NCBI GenBank assembly: GCA_900752625.1
Contig: CAADWC010000215.1
Coordinates: forward strand, 1 to 6,729
DNA: 6,729 nt
Source: Oscillospiraceae bacterium
GTDB lineage: Bacteria; Bacillota; Clostridia; Oscillospirales; Ruminococcaceae
Direction of reading: 5' to 3'
Below the pieces are notes generated by a model. It searched no databases, was not told where the DNA came from, and worked only from the letters and a program-made list of their open reading frames with translations. Below, one piece after another: positions 1 through 5,261 of this stretch. The first letter of the stretch is position 1, and each line of letters starts with the position of its first letter. The translations under genes were made by a program, and so were the position numbers.

Positions 1-294
1 GCCCCCCGCCCCCGCCTCCACCCCCCCGCCGCACTGGCCGCTGAAAAAGGTTTTGATTACTTTACCACAACTCTTTCCATATCTCCTTATAAAAATGCTG
101 CAAAACTGAACGAAACAGCCGCTGAGCTGTCCAATATATACAATGTAAAAAATCTGCCATCAGATTTTAAAAAGAAAAACGGCTACAAGCGCTCCATTGA
201 GCTGTCGGCTCAATACGGTCTTTACCGTCAGGATTACTGCGGCTGCGTTTTTTCAAAAAAAGAACGTGAAAAAGCCGTAAACTCTGCAAAATAA
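1..294 (+). CDS. queH: Epoxyqueuosine reductase QueH, C-terminal part (5'-truncated by the window edge)
   Basis: QueH (formerly DUF208) reduces epoxyqueuosine to queuosine, the last step of queuosine formation in the wobble position of GUN-anticodon tRNAs. It acts in the cytoplasm and is a non-homologous alternative to QueG. The visible 97 codons carry two strong family signatures: GFDYFTTTLSISPYKN (codons 17-32) and SIELSAQYGLYRQDYCGCVF (codons 67-86). The latter contains the conserved Cys-x-Cys implicated in metal-cluster binding. The N-terminal half, with the other conserved cysteines, lies outside the window. The reading frame is open to base 1, but codons 1-10 (APRPRLHPPA) do not look like QueH. 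They fall in an almost pure-C stretch that is probably erroneous sequence, so the protein is trustworthy only from about base 31. The gene converges on nrdR, with a shared terminator just after the stop codon. Identity is firm; the start is unknown. Confidence 0.9.
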   Translation, partial: APRPRLHPPAALAAEKGFDYFTTTLSISPYKNAAKLNETAAELSNIYNVKNLPSDFKKKNGYKRSIELSAQYGLYRQDYCGCVFSKKEREKAVNSAK

Positions 295-298
295 AAAC

Positions 299-325
299 AG
301 GCTGATGCGGTTTGCGCAGCAGCCT
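299..325. terminator. Bidirectional intrinsic terminator between queH and nrdR
   Basis: The stem is AGGCTG (299-304) with CAGCCT (320-325) and TGCG (306-309) with CGCA (315-318), separated by one A-G mismatch, with loop GTTTG. On the plus strand it is followed by a T-rich run (326-339). On the minus strand it is followed by the complement of the A-run at 288-298 (GTTTTTATTTT). It therefore fits as a terminator for both convergent genes, queH (stop at 294) and nrdR (stop at 333). The geometry is seen directly; termination is inferred. Confidence 0.85.
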
Positions 326-332
326 TGAATTA

Positions 333-791
333 TTATTTTGAATTACTTTCGTCCGAAAGCTCGGATATGATCTGAATAAACGAATCAACGTCCCCGAAGT
401 CCTTGTAAACTGACGCGAAACGAACATAGGCAACATGATCCAGCTTTTTCAGCTCCTGCAGAACCTTATCGCCTATCTCGCTGGTAGTCGTTTCGGTCTG
501 CATAGCGTTGGCATATGTGTTTTCTATATCGTCCACAAGTGCATTTATATCATCAACGCTTACAGGGCGCTTTTTTATTGCGCTCTGAAGTCCTTTAAAA
601 AGCTTCATCCTGTCGAAAGGCTCAAAGCTTCCATCCTTTTTATATACCATAAGCAGAGGCTTTTCCACGACCTCATAAGTAGTAAATCTTCTTCCGCAGT
701 TGGTACATTCACGCCTGCGCCTCTTTTTACCCTCGCTGGGTCGGGAATCTATTACCTTTGTATCTTCAAAATTGCAAAACGGACATCTCAT
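333..791 (-). CDS. nrdR: Transcriptional repressor NrdR
   Basis: NrdR is a nucleotide-sensing repressor of ribonucleotide reductase operons. It binds paired 16-bp NrdR boxes when its ATP-cone holds deoxyadenylate together with ATP. The 152-residue length is typical. The N-terminal zinc ribbon is intact, with cysteines 3, 6, 29 and 32 (MRCPFC at the start and RRRECTNCGRRFTTYE later), followed by the basic stretch KKRRRR. The ATP-cone spans roughly residues 46-136, beginning PLLMVYKKDGSFEPFDRMKL. The ATG at 791 is fixed by the invariant MRCPFC start of the family. Its own ribosome binding site is weak (TAGGT, 5 bases upstream). A much stronger site lies further up and would serve an overlapping 23-codon frame. 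No ribonucleotide reductase gene is present in the window, so its targets lie elsewhere. It has its own promoter (906-934) and converges on queH. Confidence 0.97.
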   Translation of the reverse strand: MRCPFCNFEDTKVIDSRPSEGKKRRRRECTNCGRRFTTYEVVEKPLLMVYKKDGSFEPFDRMKLFKGLQSAIKKRPVSVDDINALVDDIENTYANAMQTETTTSEIGDKVLQELKKLDHVAYVRFASVYKDFGDVDSFIQIISELSDESNSK

Positions 792-837
792 ATAAACCTA
801 CCACGCTCATCTGCCGCTCCAACCGGCAAAACTTCAC
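766..837 (-). CDS. Possible 23-residue upstream ORF overlapping the nrdR start
   Basis: In the nrdR leader, the strong ribosome binding site GGGAGG (845-850 on the minus strand) sits seven bases before a GTG at 837. The frame runs 23 codons and stops at 766, inside nrdR and in a different frame from it. The peptide would begin MKFCRLERQMSVV and has no recognised domain. The nrdR start itself has only a weak site, so this frame could couple translation to nrdR or compete with it. A chance open frame is still possible. Function unknown; low confidence. Confidence 0.3.
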   Translation of the reverse strand: MKFCRLERQMSVVGLYEMSVLQF

Positions 838-905
838 GGGTCCGCCTCCCTTTCCTGTTTAAAATAAAAATGCATGACTTGCAGATATAGTACTCCTGCT
901 TATTT

Positions 906-934
906 ATTATACCACAACTTGTATATAATTGCAA
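906..934 (-). promoter_or_regulatory. Probable sigma-A promoter of nrdR
   Basis: On the minus strand, -35 TTGCAA (929-934) is separated by exactly 17 bases from a perfect -10 TATAAT (906-911). Transcription would start near 899, giving a leader of about 108 bases before the nrdR ATG. That is unusually long for a simple repressor gene and contains the possible upstream ORF. The pyrE promoter in this window has the same hexamers and spacing. Confidence 0.75.
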
Positions 935-962
935 CACTTTTTTTGAAAATTTCATTAGTTGT

Positions 963-987
963 GTACAATTAAATGTACTTGTTTACA
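963..987. promoter_or_regulatory. Alternating inverted half-sites, possible operator
   Basis: Three arms alternate in orientation: GTACA (963-967), TGTAC (974-978) and TACA (984-987). Arms one and two form a perfect 5-bp inverted repeat with a 6-base spacer. The TGTA of arm two and arm three form a second inverted repeat, also with a 6-base spacer. The dyad centres are 10 bases apart, about one helical turn. The stretch TACAATTAAATGTA resembles the TACAATT-AAATTGTA operator of OhrR/MarR regulators but lacks one base. It lies about 65-90 bases upstream of the predicted nrdR transcription start. No regulator is encoded nearby. The repeat is seen; its role is inferred. Confidence 0.35.
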
Positions 988-1076
988 TTGATCGCATAAT
1001 GTCATAACAATCAGACCTACAGCTTTTACAAAATTCCGGTTCACAAAAAAGCCATTACCTCATGATAAATTATCTC

Positions 1077-1104
1077 TTGTATTTTTTCCGTAATGTGATA
1101 TACT
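1077..1104 (+). promoter_or_regulatory. Possible promoter of the rubredoxin gene
   Basis: TTGTAT (1077-1082) and TATACT (1099-1104) are spaced by 16 bases. Transcription would start near 1111, about 40 bases before the ATG. The match is moderate. The placement is supported because the gene faces away from nrdR and needs its own start site. The -10 element is overlapped by the 14-bp palindrome at 1100-1113. Confidence 0.5.
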
Positions 1105-1113
1105 ATATAGTAT
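1100..1113. promoter_or_regulatory. Perfect 14-bp palindrome over the rubredoxin -10 region
   Basis: ATACTATATAGTAT is a perfect palindrome covering the proposed -10 and start-site region of the rubredoxin gene. This is the usual place for a repressor operator. Its core CTATATAG is two bases shorter than the CTATATATAG core of NrdR boxes, so despite the superficial likeness the half-site spacing is wrong for NrdR. The binding protein is unknown. Confidence 0.35.
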
Positions 1114-1151
1114 GGTCAGAAGATAAAATCTTAATTCAAGGAGGATGCACA

Positions 1152-1310
1152 ATGAAGTACGTATGTGATATCTGCGGTTATATCTACGATCCTGAAGCCG
1201 GAGAACCTGACAGCGGCGTTGCTCCGGGAACCGAGTGGGAGAATGTTCCCGATGATTTTCTTTGCCCGCTCTGCGGCGTAGGAAAAGATCAGTTTTCGCC
1301 CGTTGAATAA
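1152..1310 (+). CDS. Rubredoxin
   Basis: This 52-residue protein is a classical rubredoxin, a cytoplasmic one-electron carrier with a single iron held by four cysteines. In anaerobic bacteria it typically feeds rubrerythrin, flavodiiron proteins or superoxide reductase, protecting against oxygen and peroxide. Both metal knuckles are complete: [17 protein letters not shown] near the start (Cys 6 and 9) and [13 protein letters not shown] near the end (Cys 39 and 42). The length is that of a stand-alone rubredoxin, with no fused domain. The ATG at 1152 is preceded by a near-perfect ribosome binding site (AAGGAGG). The open frame continues further upstream, but that part is not rubredoxin and has no site. 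A strong terminator directly follows, so it appears to be a single-gene unit. Its redox partners are not in the window. Confidence 0.96.
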   Translation: MKYVCDICGYIYDPEAGEPDSGVAPGTEWENVPDDFLCPLCGVGKDQFSPVE

Positions 1311-1317
1311 CCGTTGT

Positions 1318-1351
1318 GCCGTTTCGCCCTGTGCGGAACGGCTTTGTTTTT
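1318..1351 (+). terminator. Intrinsic terminator after rubredoxin
   Basis: A 10-bp stem (GCCGTTTCGC at 1318-1327 with GCGGAACGGC at 1333-1342, one T-G wobble) and a five-base loop are followed by TTTGTTTTT. It begins eight bases after the rubredoxin stop codon. It separates the rubredoxin transcript from the ruv promoter immediately downstream. Confidence 0.92.
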
Positions 1352-1368
1352 GAGGTGAACATTTGTGC

Positions 1369-1397
1369 TTGACTTTTGAGGGCGCATATGCTATAAT
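1369..1397 (+). promoter_or_regulatory. Probable sigma-A promoter of the ruv cluster
   Basis: -35 TTGACT (1369-1374) and a perfect -10 TATAAT (1392-1397) are separated by 17 bases, the best promoter match in the window. The start would be near 1404, giving a leader of about 60 bases to the ruvC TTG. No clear internal promoter or terminator was seen before ruvB, so this promoter may drive all six downstream frames (ruvC to ruvB). Confidence 0.88.
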
Positions 1398-1466
1398 ATT
1401 TATTATGATACCGTATATCTGCCCTGTGCGGATCAACGTAATAAAATTATCCGGAGGGGATTCTTT

Positions 1467-1967
1467 TTGCGCATTCTCGGAATAGACCCAGGCTATGCCA
1501 TAGTAGGCTACGGAGTTGTAGATTATAGCGGAGGAAGTTTTTCCGTCGTAAGTTTCGGAGCGATAACTACAGGTGCGGATATGCCCTTTAATAAACGTCT
1601 TAAAACCATATACGATGATATGTGCGAAATAATAGACACCTATTCCCCGGACGAGATGGGGATAGAAAAGCTTTTTTTCAACTCCAATGAAAAAACCGCT
1701 ATAGACGTAGCTCAGGCAAGAGGCGTCACAATACTTCCCGCAATTCAAAGAAATATCCCCATTTATGAATATACCCCTTTGCAGGTCAAGTGCTCCATCG
1801 TCGGCTACGGAAGAGCCGAAAAAAAACAGGTACAGGAAATGACCAGAACAATGCTTCATCTCAAAGAGGTTCCCAAGCCCGACGACACCGCCGACGCGGT
1901 AGCTATTGCCATTACCCACGGACTGTCGGTCAACAGCAGAAAGATTATAGAAAATATGAGGTTTTAA
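1467..1967 (+). CDS. ruvC: Crossover junction endodeoxyribonuclease RuvC
   Basis: RuvC is the dimeric Holliday-junction resolvase. It makes symmetrical nicks in four-way junctions during recombinational repair, acting with RuvAB. The 166-residue length is normal. The RNase H-like fold signature is intact: Asp7 in MRILGIDPGYAIVGYG, Glu67 in MGIEKLFFN, and Asp140 and Asp143 in PDDTADAVAIAITHG, which correspond to the four catalytic acidic residues of the family. The basic RAEKKQVQ segment (residues 116-123) also matches. The start is TTG, chosen because GGAGGGG lies seven bases upstream and the family begins M-R-I-L-G-I-D. A TTG start may lower its yield relative to ruvA and ruvB. It is the first gene of the cluster, and the next gene follows after three bases. 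Confidence 0.97.
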   Translation: MRILGIDPGYAIVGYGVVDYSGGSFSVVSFGAITTGADMPFNKRLKTIYDDMCEIIDTYSPDEMGIEKLFFNSNEKTAIDVAQARGVTILPAIQRNIPIYEYTPLQVKCSIVGYGRAEKKQVQEMTRTMLHLKEVPKPDDTADAVAIAITHGLSVNSRKIIENMRF

Positions 1968-1970
1968 TAA

Positions 1971-2393
1971 ATGACTGATAAAAAAATTGTCAGTATATTC
2001 TTGAATGCAGCTTTGCTTGTCTGGTTTTCGCTGGATATGATCGGAGTATATTTCAATAACAGCTATCTGGTAACACGCTCTTGGAGTGACGACGGCTTTT
2101 TTTGGATAATATACACCGTGTTTTTCGTAGCATTCCTGACAAAAGAAAAAGCAGGTAAACCCCTGCTTGTCGTCTGGCTAAGCGTATGGCTCGTAATACA
2201 GCTTATAAGTCATGAGCTGTGCTTTCTTACAGAAAAAACAGAAAGTATGATAGAATATTTCAAAGGCTCTTTAAAATGGATCGATTCTGAACAAGTATAT
2301 ATACCGGACGTTTATCATACGTTACTGCATATTCTGATAATACTTGCACTTATATCAACGATAAAGTATCGGATAAAGTCAAACGATAAATAA
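1971..2393 (+). CDS. Four-helix membrane protein of unknown function between ruvC and ruvA
   Basis: I do not recognise this 140-residue protein as a characterised family. It has about four hydrophobic segments: roughly residues 6-28, 43-57, 64-80 and 115-134. Between the third and fourth is a polar stretch (about 81-114) containing HELCFLTEKTESM and YIPDVYHTLLH. No signal-peptide cleavage site or enzyme motif is evident. The ATG comes three bases after the ruvC stop codon, and its ribosome binding site (TGAGG) lies inside the ruvC 3' end. The two are therefore almost certainly co-transcribed and perhaps translationally coupled. The charged, histidine-bearing loop could be functional, but nothing in the sequence ties it to recombination. 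Codon use looks like that of the neighbouring genes, with somewhat more AT at the 3' end. It is clearly a real gene; the function is unknown. Confidence 0.85.
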   Translation: MTDKKIVSIFLNAALLVWFSLDMIGVYFNNSYLVTRSWSDDGFFWIIYTVFFVAFLTKEKAGKPLLVVWLSVWLVIQLISHELCFLTEKTESMIEYFKGSLKWIDSEQVYIPDVYHTLLHILIILALISTIKYRIKSNDK

Positions 2394-2421
2394 AATTATG
2401 CATAAATTAATTTCTGAAAGC

Positions 2422-2444
2422 GAGGAGGTCCCGTTATCAGGGAC
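2422..2444 (+). promoter_or_regulatory. Distant strong ribosome binding site with hairpin spacer before ruvA
   Basis: GAGGAGG (2422-2428) is the best ribosome binding site near ruvA but lies 23 bases before the ATG at 2452. Directly after it GTCCC (2428-2432) can pair with GGGAC (2440-2444) around a seven-base loop. Folding would leave GAGGAG (2422-2427) free, followed by the hairpin and then seven unpaired bases to the ATG, a normal effective distance. A weaker AGGGA (2439-2443) at standard spacing is the alternative site, and it would be buried by this hairpin. Confidence 0.45.
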
Positions 2445-2451
2445 GAAGAAC

Positions 2452-3045
2452 ATGATATATTCACTAAACGGAAAACTTATACATACCGAAGCGGACCTCG
2501 CCGTAGTGGAATGCGGCGGCGTGGGATATGCCTGCAAAACGACCCTTTCCACTCTTCAGAAAATTGCCGGAGAGGAAAATGTAATCCTGCTTACGTACAT
2601 GAGCGTAAGAGAGGACGCCGTGGAGCTTTTTGGTTTTGCAGACAAGGAAGAACTGCGGGCCTTCAAGCTGCTTATCTCAGTTTCGGGCGTGGGTCCCAAG
2701 GCGGGTCTTGCCATTCTGTCCGCTATGAATCCGCAGCAATTTGCCCTTGCGATCGCCACATCCGATTCAAAGTCATTTACTCAAGTAAAAGGAATAGGAA
2801 AAAAGACCGCTGAAAGAATATGCCTTGAACTGAAGGACAAGGTTGCGGGAGAAACTATATCCGTAAGAGGTCAAACGCCTATCCCGATACCTCAGATAGG
2901 AGGAAATATAGGAGAAGCTGTCACGGCTCTGGAAGTTCTGGGGTATTCGTCGGCAGAAGCGGCGGGATCGGTTTCTCAGCTTGACCCCGACCTGCCGGTT
3001 GAGGAGCTTATCAAAAAAGCTCTTATCGGACTGGCGAGGTTTTAG
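2452..3045 (+). CDS. ruvA: Holliday junction branch migration protein RuvA
   Basis: RuvA forms the tetramer that holds a Holliday junction open and loads the RuvB motors. The protein is 197 residues, about the family length. Domain I (1-65) is the OB-fold, opening MIYSLNGKLI. Domain II (about 66-140) carries two helix-hairpin-helix DNA-binding motifs, SVSGVGPKAGLAILSA near 77-92 and QVKGIGKKTAERICLELK near 111-128. A flexible Pro-rich linker leads to domain III (about 153-197, GEAVTALEVLGYSSAEAA), which contacts RuvB. The frame is open to an ATG at 2398, but the 18 extra residues are not RuvA-like and that ATG lacks a ribosome binding site, so 2452 is preferred. Its translation signals are unusual (see the hairpin entry). 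It lies between the membrane protein and a small ORF. Confidence 0.96.
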   Translation: MIYSLNGKLIHTEADLAVVECGGVGYACKTTLSTLQKIAGEENVILLTYMSVREDAVELFGFADKEELRAFKLLISVSGVGPKAGLAILSAMNPQQFALAIATSDSKSFTQVKGIGKKTAERICLELKDKVAGETISVRGQTPIPIPQIGGNIGEAVTALEVLGYSSAEAAGSVSQLDPDLPVEELIKKALIGLARF

Positions 3046-3047
3046 CC

Positions 3048-3167
3048 ATGACGACCGGTTACGAGGATTTTAACCGGATAAAAGATATCATGCCCTGGAT
3101 CGTAAGATTTTCTTTCAACGGAGAAAAATGCGTCAGAATTGAAGAATTAGATTTGTTTGATATATAG
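3048..3167 (+). CDS. Small ORF of 39 codons between ruvA and the lipoprotein gene
   Basis: The ATG lies two bases after the ruvA stop codon, with GAGG eight bases upstream inside ruvA. The TAG stop (3165-3167) overlaps the AGGAG ribosome binding site of the next gene. This tight packing is what one expects of a real operon member. The peptide starts MTTGYEDFNRIKDIM and ends IEELDLFDI. It has one cysteine, is net acidic towards the C-terminus, and has no membrane segment. I recognise no domain. It could be a genuine small protein, a coupling device that carries ribosomes from ruvA to the lipoprotein, or the worn-down remnant of a longer gene. Confidence 0.5.
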   Translation: MTTGYEDFNRIKDIMPWIVRFSFNGEKCVRIEELDLFDI

Positions 3168-3176
3168 GAGTCTTGT

Positions 3177-3869
3177 ATGCTTATGCTGAAAAAAATACTT
3201 GCGTTTACTTTTACTGCGGTTATTGCTCTGTCGTTCTCCGCCTGCGATAAAAAAGACGACAGCTCAGAAAAGGAAGGCGGCTCTTTATCCTCCGTAAGCT
3301 CTTCCGATACTATTCCGGAGGATTTCATGCGTTCCGCCGCAAAGGAACTTACTGCTCTGGCTCAGATGTCGGCAAAGGAGATTTCCGCCGACGATATGGG
3401 TCTGACGGATGAAGAAATTTCATCCCTTTATTCGTCTTTTGCAGAGGCAGATCTTTCAAATCCGGAAAAGATCACCGTTTATTCCATGTCAAAAAATCAG
3501 ATCAACAGCTATATGCAGTTTTCGGGTTTTTCTGAGGATTCTCTTTCCGATGTGGCTTACTCCTCCATTACCAAAAAAGTGCTTGGCTCTATAGGTAACA
3601 TGATAAACGGCAAAGCGGGATCCACTGAAACAGCCGCAGGCTCTGTGCTAGGGGCGTCAAAAGCCTTTCCCGCTCCAGACGGCTTTGAAGGAAGCTGCTT
3701 TATGATTGTAAGCTGGAAAGATTTTTCTGCCGCAGTATCCTTTTCCGACGAAGAAAACGGCTGCCTGCTCGTTCAGTATACCCCTGTTTTCACCGACCGG
3801 GATACCATAGACATAATTCTTACCCAGTCCGAACTAAACGAAACCAAACAGGAAATTTCCGCAGAATAA
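3177..3869 (+). CDS. Predicted lipoprotein of unknown function in the ruv cluster
   Basis: This 230-residue protein starts with a lipoprotein signal: Lys5-Lys6, a hydrophobic core (ILAFTFTAVIALSFS) and Cys23 as the likely lipidated residue. The site reads F-S-A-C, which departs from the usual L-x-x-C. A charged, Ser/Gly-rich tether (about 24-45) follows, then a soluble domain rich in Ser and Ala with no catalytic motif that I can recognise. Its C-terminal half (about 170-218) looks like alternating strands and helices. It should sit on the outer face of the membrane. The ATG at 3177 has AGGAG six bases upstream, overlapping the stop of the preceding small ORF. A second ATG two codons on is also possible. 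Placement between ruvA and ruvB suggests co-transcription, but a link to recombination is not shown. Confidence 0.85.
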   Translation: MLMLKKILAFTFTAVIALSFSACDKKDDSSEKEGGSLSSVSSSDTIPEDFMRSAAKELTALAQMSAKEISADDMGLTDEEISSLYSSFAEADLSNPEKITVYSMSKNQINSYMQFSGFSEDSLSDVAYSSITKKVLGSIGNMINGKAGSTETAAGSVLGASKAFPAPDGFEGSCFMIVSWKDFSAAVSFSDEENGCLLVQYTPVFTDRDTIDIILTQSELNETKQEISAE

Positions 3870-3922
3870 ATATGTTAGGATATAAACGCTTTGTATACGT
3901 TTTTACCTGAAAGGACATTAAA

Positions 3923-4963
3923 ATGATAGAAAAAAGCGATTTTGATATTGAAAACAGAATAGTCGCTCCAAAGCAGATAGAAGCCGATACCACAGACGAT
4001 TTTGAAGTAAGCCTGCGCCCAAAAACTCTGGCTGAATACATCGGTCAGGAAAAAGTAAAGGAAAATCTTTCGATCTACATTCAGGCAGCGAAAAAACGCG
4101 GCGACAGTCTTGATCATATATTGCTTTACGGTCCCCCGGGTCTTGGAAAAACCACGCTGTCAACTATTATTGCCCACGAAATGGGAGTAAACATACGCAC
4201 TACCTCGGGTCCTGCAATCGAAAAGCCGGGAGACCTGGCGGCAATACTTACCAACCTTGAAAAGGGAGATGTGCTTTTTATAGACGAGATACACCGGCTT
4301 TCAAGACAGGTGGAAGAAGTTCTTTATCCCGCCCTTGAGGATTACGCTCTGGATATAATAATGGGAAAAGGACCCGCTGCAAGATCCATAAGGATCGAGC
4401 TCAACAAGTTTACGCTTGTAGGAGCGACGACCCGCGCCGGACAGCTTACCTCCCCGCTCAGGGACAGATTCGGAGTTATCGAACGCCTGGAGCTTTACGA
4501 CAGCGAACAGCTGTGCGAGATAATAATGCGCTCCGCAGTAATTCTTGGAGTACCCTGCGACAGAGACGGCGCTATGGAGCTGGCCTCGCGTTCCAGAGGA
4601 ACTCCGAGAATCGCCAACCGTTTTCTTAAGCGGGTACGGGACTTTGCGGAGGTTATGGGAAACGGCAGGATAACAAAGGATATCGCAAGGATAGCTCTTG
4701 ACCGTATGGAGGTCGACCGACTGGGTCTAGATAATCTTGACAGAAGAATGCTGAATATGATAATAAAGGGCTACGGAGGAGGACCTGTCGGTCTTGACAC
4801 TTTGGCTTCGGCTATAGGTGAAGAGGCAGTGACCCTTGAAGATGTCTGCGAGCCTTATTTAATGCAGCTGGGCTTTATTTCAAGAACGCCGAGAGGACGC
4901 TGTGCAACTCAGCTTGCCTATGAGCATCTTGGAATTTTAAAGGACGGGCAAACGATGCTTTAG
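3923..4963 (+). CDS. ruvB: Holliday junction branch migration DNA helicase RuvB
   Basis: RuvB is the hexameric AAA+ motor that pumps DNA through the RuvA-bound junction, using ATP. The 346-residue length is standard. Visible elements are the family N-terminal motif [13 protein letters not shown] (30-42), Walker [10 protein letters not shown] (70-78), Walker B VLFIDEIH (117-124), sensor 1 in LVGATTRAG (165-173), the arginine-finger region LRDRFG (179-184), sensor 2 in GTPRIANR (226-233), and the C-terminal winged helix ending in [10 protein letters not shown]. The ATG at 3923 has AAGGA seven bases upstream. The 53 bases after the lipoprotein gene contain only a weak AT-rich dyad (AAACG/CGTTT), not a convincing terminator. 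No strong intrinsic terminator with a T-run was found directly after the stop. Confidence 0.98.
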   Translation: MIEKSDFDIENRIVAPKQIEADTTDDFEVSLRPKTLAEYIGQEKVKENLSIYIQAAKKRGDSLDHILLYGPPGLGKTTLSTIIAHEMGVNIRTTSGPAIEKPGDLAAILTNLEKGDVLFIDEIHRLSRQVEEVLYPALEDYALDIIMGKGPAARSIRIELNKFTLVGATTRAGQLTSPLRDRFGVIERLELYDSEQLCEIIMRSAVILGVPCDRDGAMELASRSRGTPRIANRFLKRVRDFAEVMGNGRITKDIARIALDRMEVDRLGLDNLDRRMLNMIIKGYGGGPVGLDTLASAIGEEAVTLEDVCEPYLMQLGFISRTPRGRCATQLAYEHLGILKDGQTML

Positions 4964-5095
4964 CTTAAATGTATTGAAGCTTCAAAAACAATGTGCCGTT
5001 GGCTGCCGAAGAAAAAAACGCGGCAATGGCGGTCGTAAAAATCGGAATTTGGAGAGATGTACTGCACAATCGCACCCGGCCGTTTTTGTATCTGT

Positions 5096-5131
5096 GATTT
5101 AATTCCCGTCAAGTCAGACGGAAATTAAATC
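5096..5131. repeat. 15-bp inverted repeat (strong hairpin)
   Basis: Left arm 5096-5110 (GATTTAATTCCCGTC) and right arm 5117-5131 (GACGGAAATTAAATC) pair over 15 positions with a single C-A mismatch and a six-base loop. No T-run follows on either strand, so it is not a standard intrinsic terminator. It could protect the 3' end of the ruvB transcript, be a processing site, or be a protein-binding dyad. It lies four bases before the T-run of the minus-strand terminator. Confidence 0.7.
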
Positions 5132-5135
5132 TTGC

Positions 5136-5165
5136 AAAAAAAAAAGACAGCCTACCGACTGTCTT
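5136..5165 (-). terminator. Intrinsic terminator, minus strand
   Basis: On the minus strand AAGACAG pairs with CTGTCTT (plus-strand positions 5144-5150 and 5159-5165) around an eight-base loop. It is followed by an unbroken run of U from the ten A's at 5136-5145. On the plus strand no T-run follows the stem, so the direction is clear. pyrE already has its own terminator at 5462-5499, so this one implies a separate minus-strand transcript. Confidence 0.8.
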
Positions 5166-5255
5166 CTAACTTGTGTAAAAATTTTGGAGAGGATGAAACG
5201 AGCTAAGAGTTAATTCACTTAGTGTTTTCATTCTTTTTTCTTTCTTTGTTCTACA
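5136..5255 (-). ncRNA. Candidate small RNA with its own promoter and terminator
   Basis: A predicted start near 5255 and the terminator at 5136-5165 define a transcript of about 120 bases. Its middle can fold into a two-part stem: ATGAAA with TTTCAT (arms 5226-5231 and 5193-5198), enclosing CTAAG with CTTAG (arms 5218-5222 and 5203-5207). It matches no RNA class that I know, such as 6S, tmRNA or the common riboswitches. Within it a 21-codon frame (MKTLSELTLSSF at its start, ATG at 5231) ends just before the terminator, with only a purine-rich weak ribosome binding site. A small mRNA is therefore also possible. The same central stem on the plus strand is followed by a T-rich run (5232-5249), so a plus-strand terminator is a competing reading. 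Confidence 0.45.
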
Positions 5256-5261
5256 ATTAAT

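Larger units (their letters stand above)
792..1151. other. Divergent nrdR / rubredoxin intergenic region
   Basis: This 360-base stretch between two divergent starts holds the nrdR leader and promoter, the alternating half-sites at 963-987, a short AT-rich dyad (TGAAA-a-TTTCA, 944-954), and the rubredoxin promoter with its palindrome. Apart from the small upstream ORF of nrdR, no reading frame with a convincing ribosome binding site was found. No tRNA, riboswitch or mobile-element end was recognised. Confidence 0.6.

Noticed and set aside
435..890. A 151-codon plus-strand frame opposite nrdR
   Set aside because: It is antisense to the highly conserved nrdR and covers its leader. There is no convincing ribosome binding site or domain.
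881..890. NrdR box near the nrdR transcription start (CTATATCTGC on the minus strand), and the palindrome at 1100-1113 as another
   Set aside because: The first has only one good half-site. The second has the wrong spacing between half-sites. Paired boxes, which are typical of NrdR targets, are absent, so autoregulation cannot be claimed.
1131..1919. A 262-codon open frame on the minus strand antisense to rubredoxin and ruvC
   Set aside because: It is covered by two clearly real genes on the plus strand, its translation resembles no protein, and it would run through the rubredoxin terminator and the ruv promoter. It is a shadow frame.
2398..2451. A longer ruvA starting at the ATG at 2398
   Set aside because: The extra 18 residues are unlike RuvA, which normally begins at the position of MIYSLNG, and there is no ribosome binding site before 2398.
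3870..3922. Weak dyad AAACG/CGTTT followed by T's before ruvB, as an internal terminator
   Set aside because: The stem is five AT-rich pairs with a nine-base loop, too weak to call. ruvB probably continues in the same transcript.
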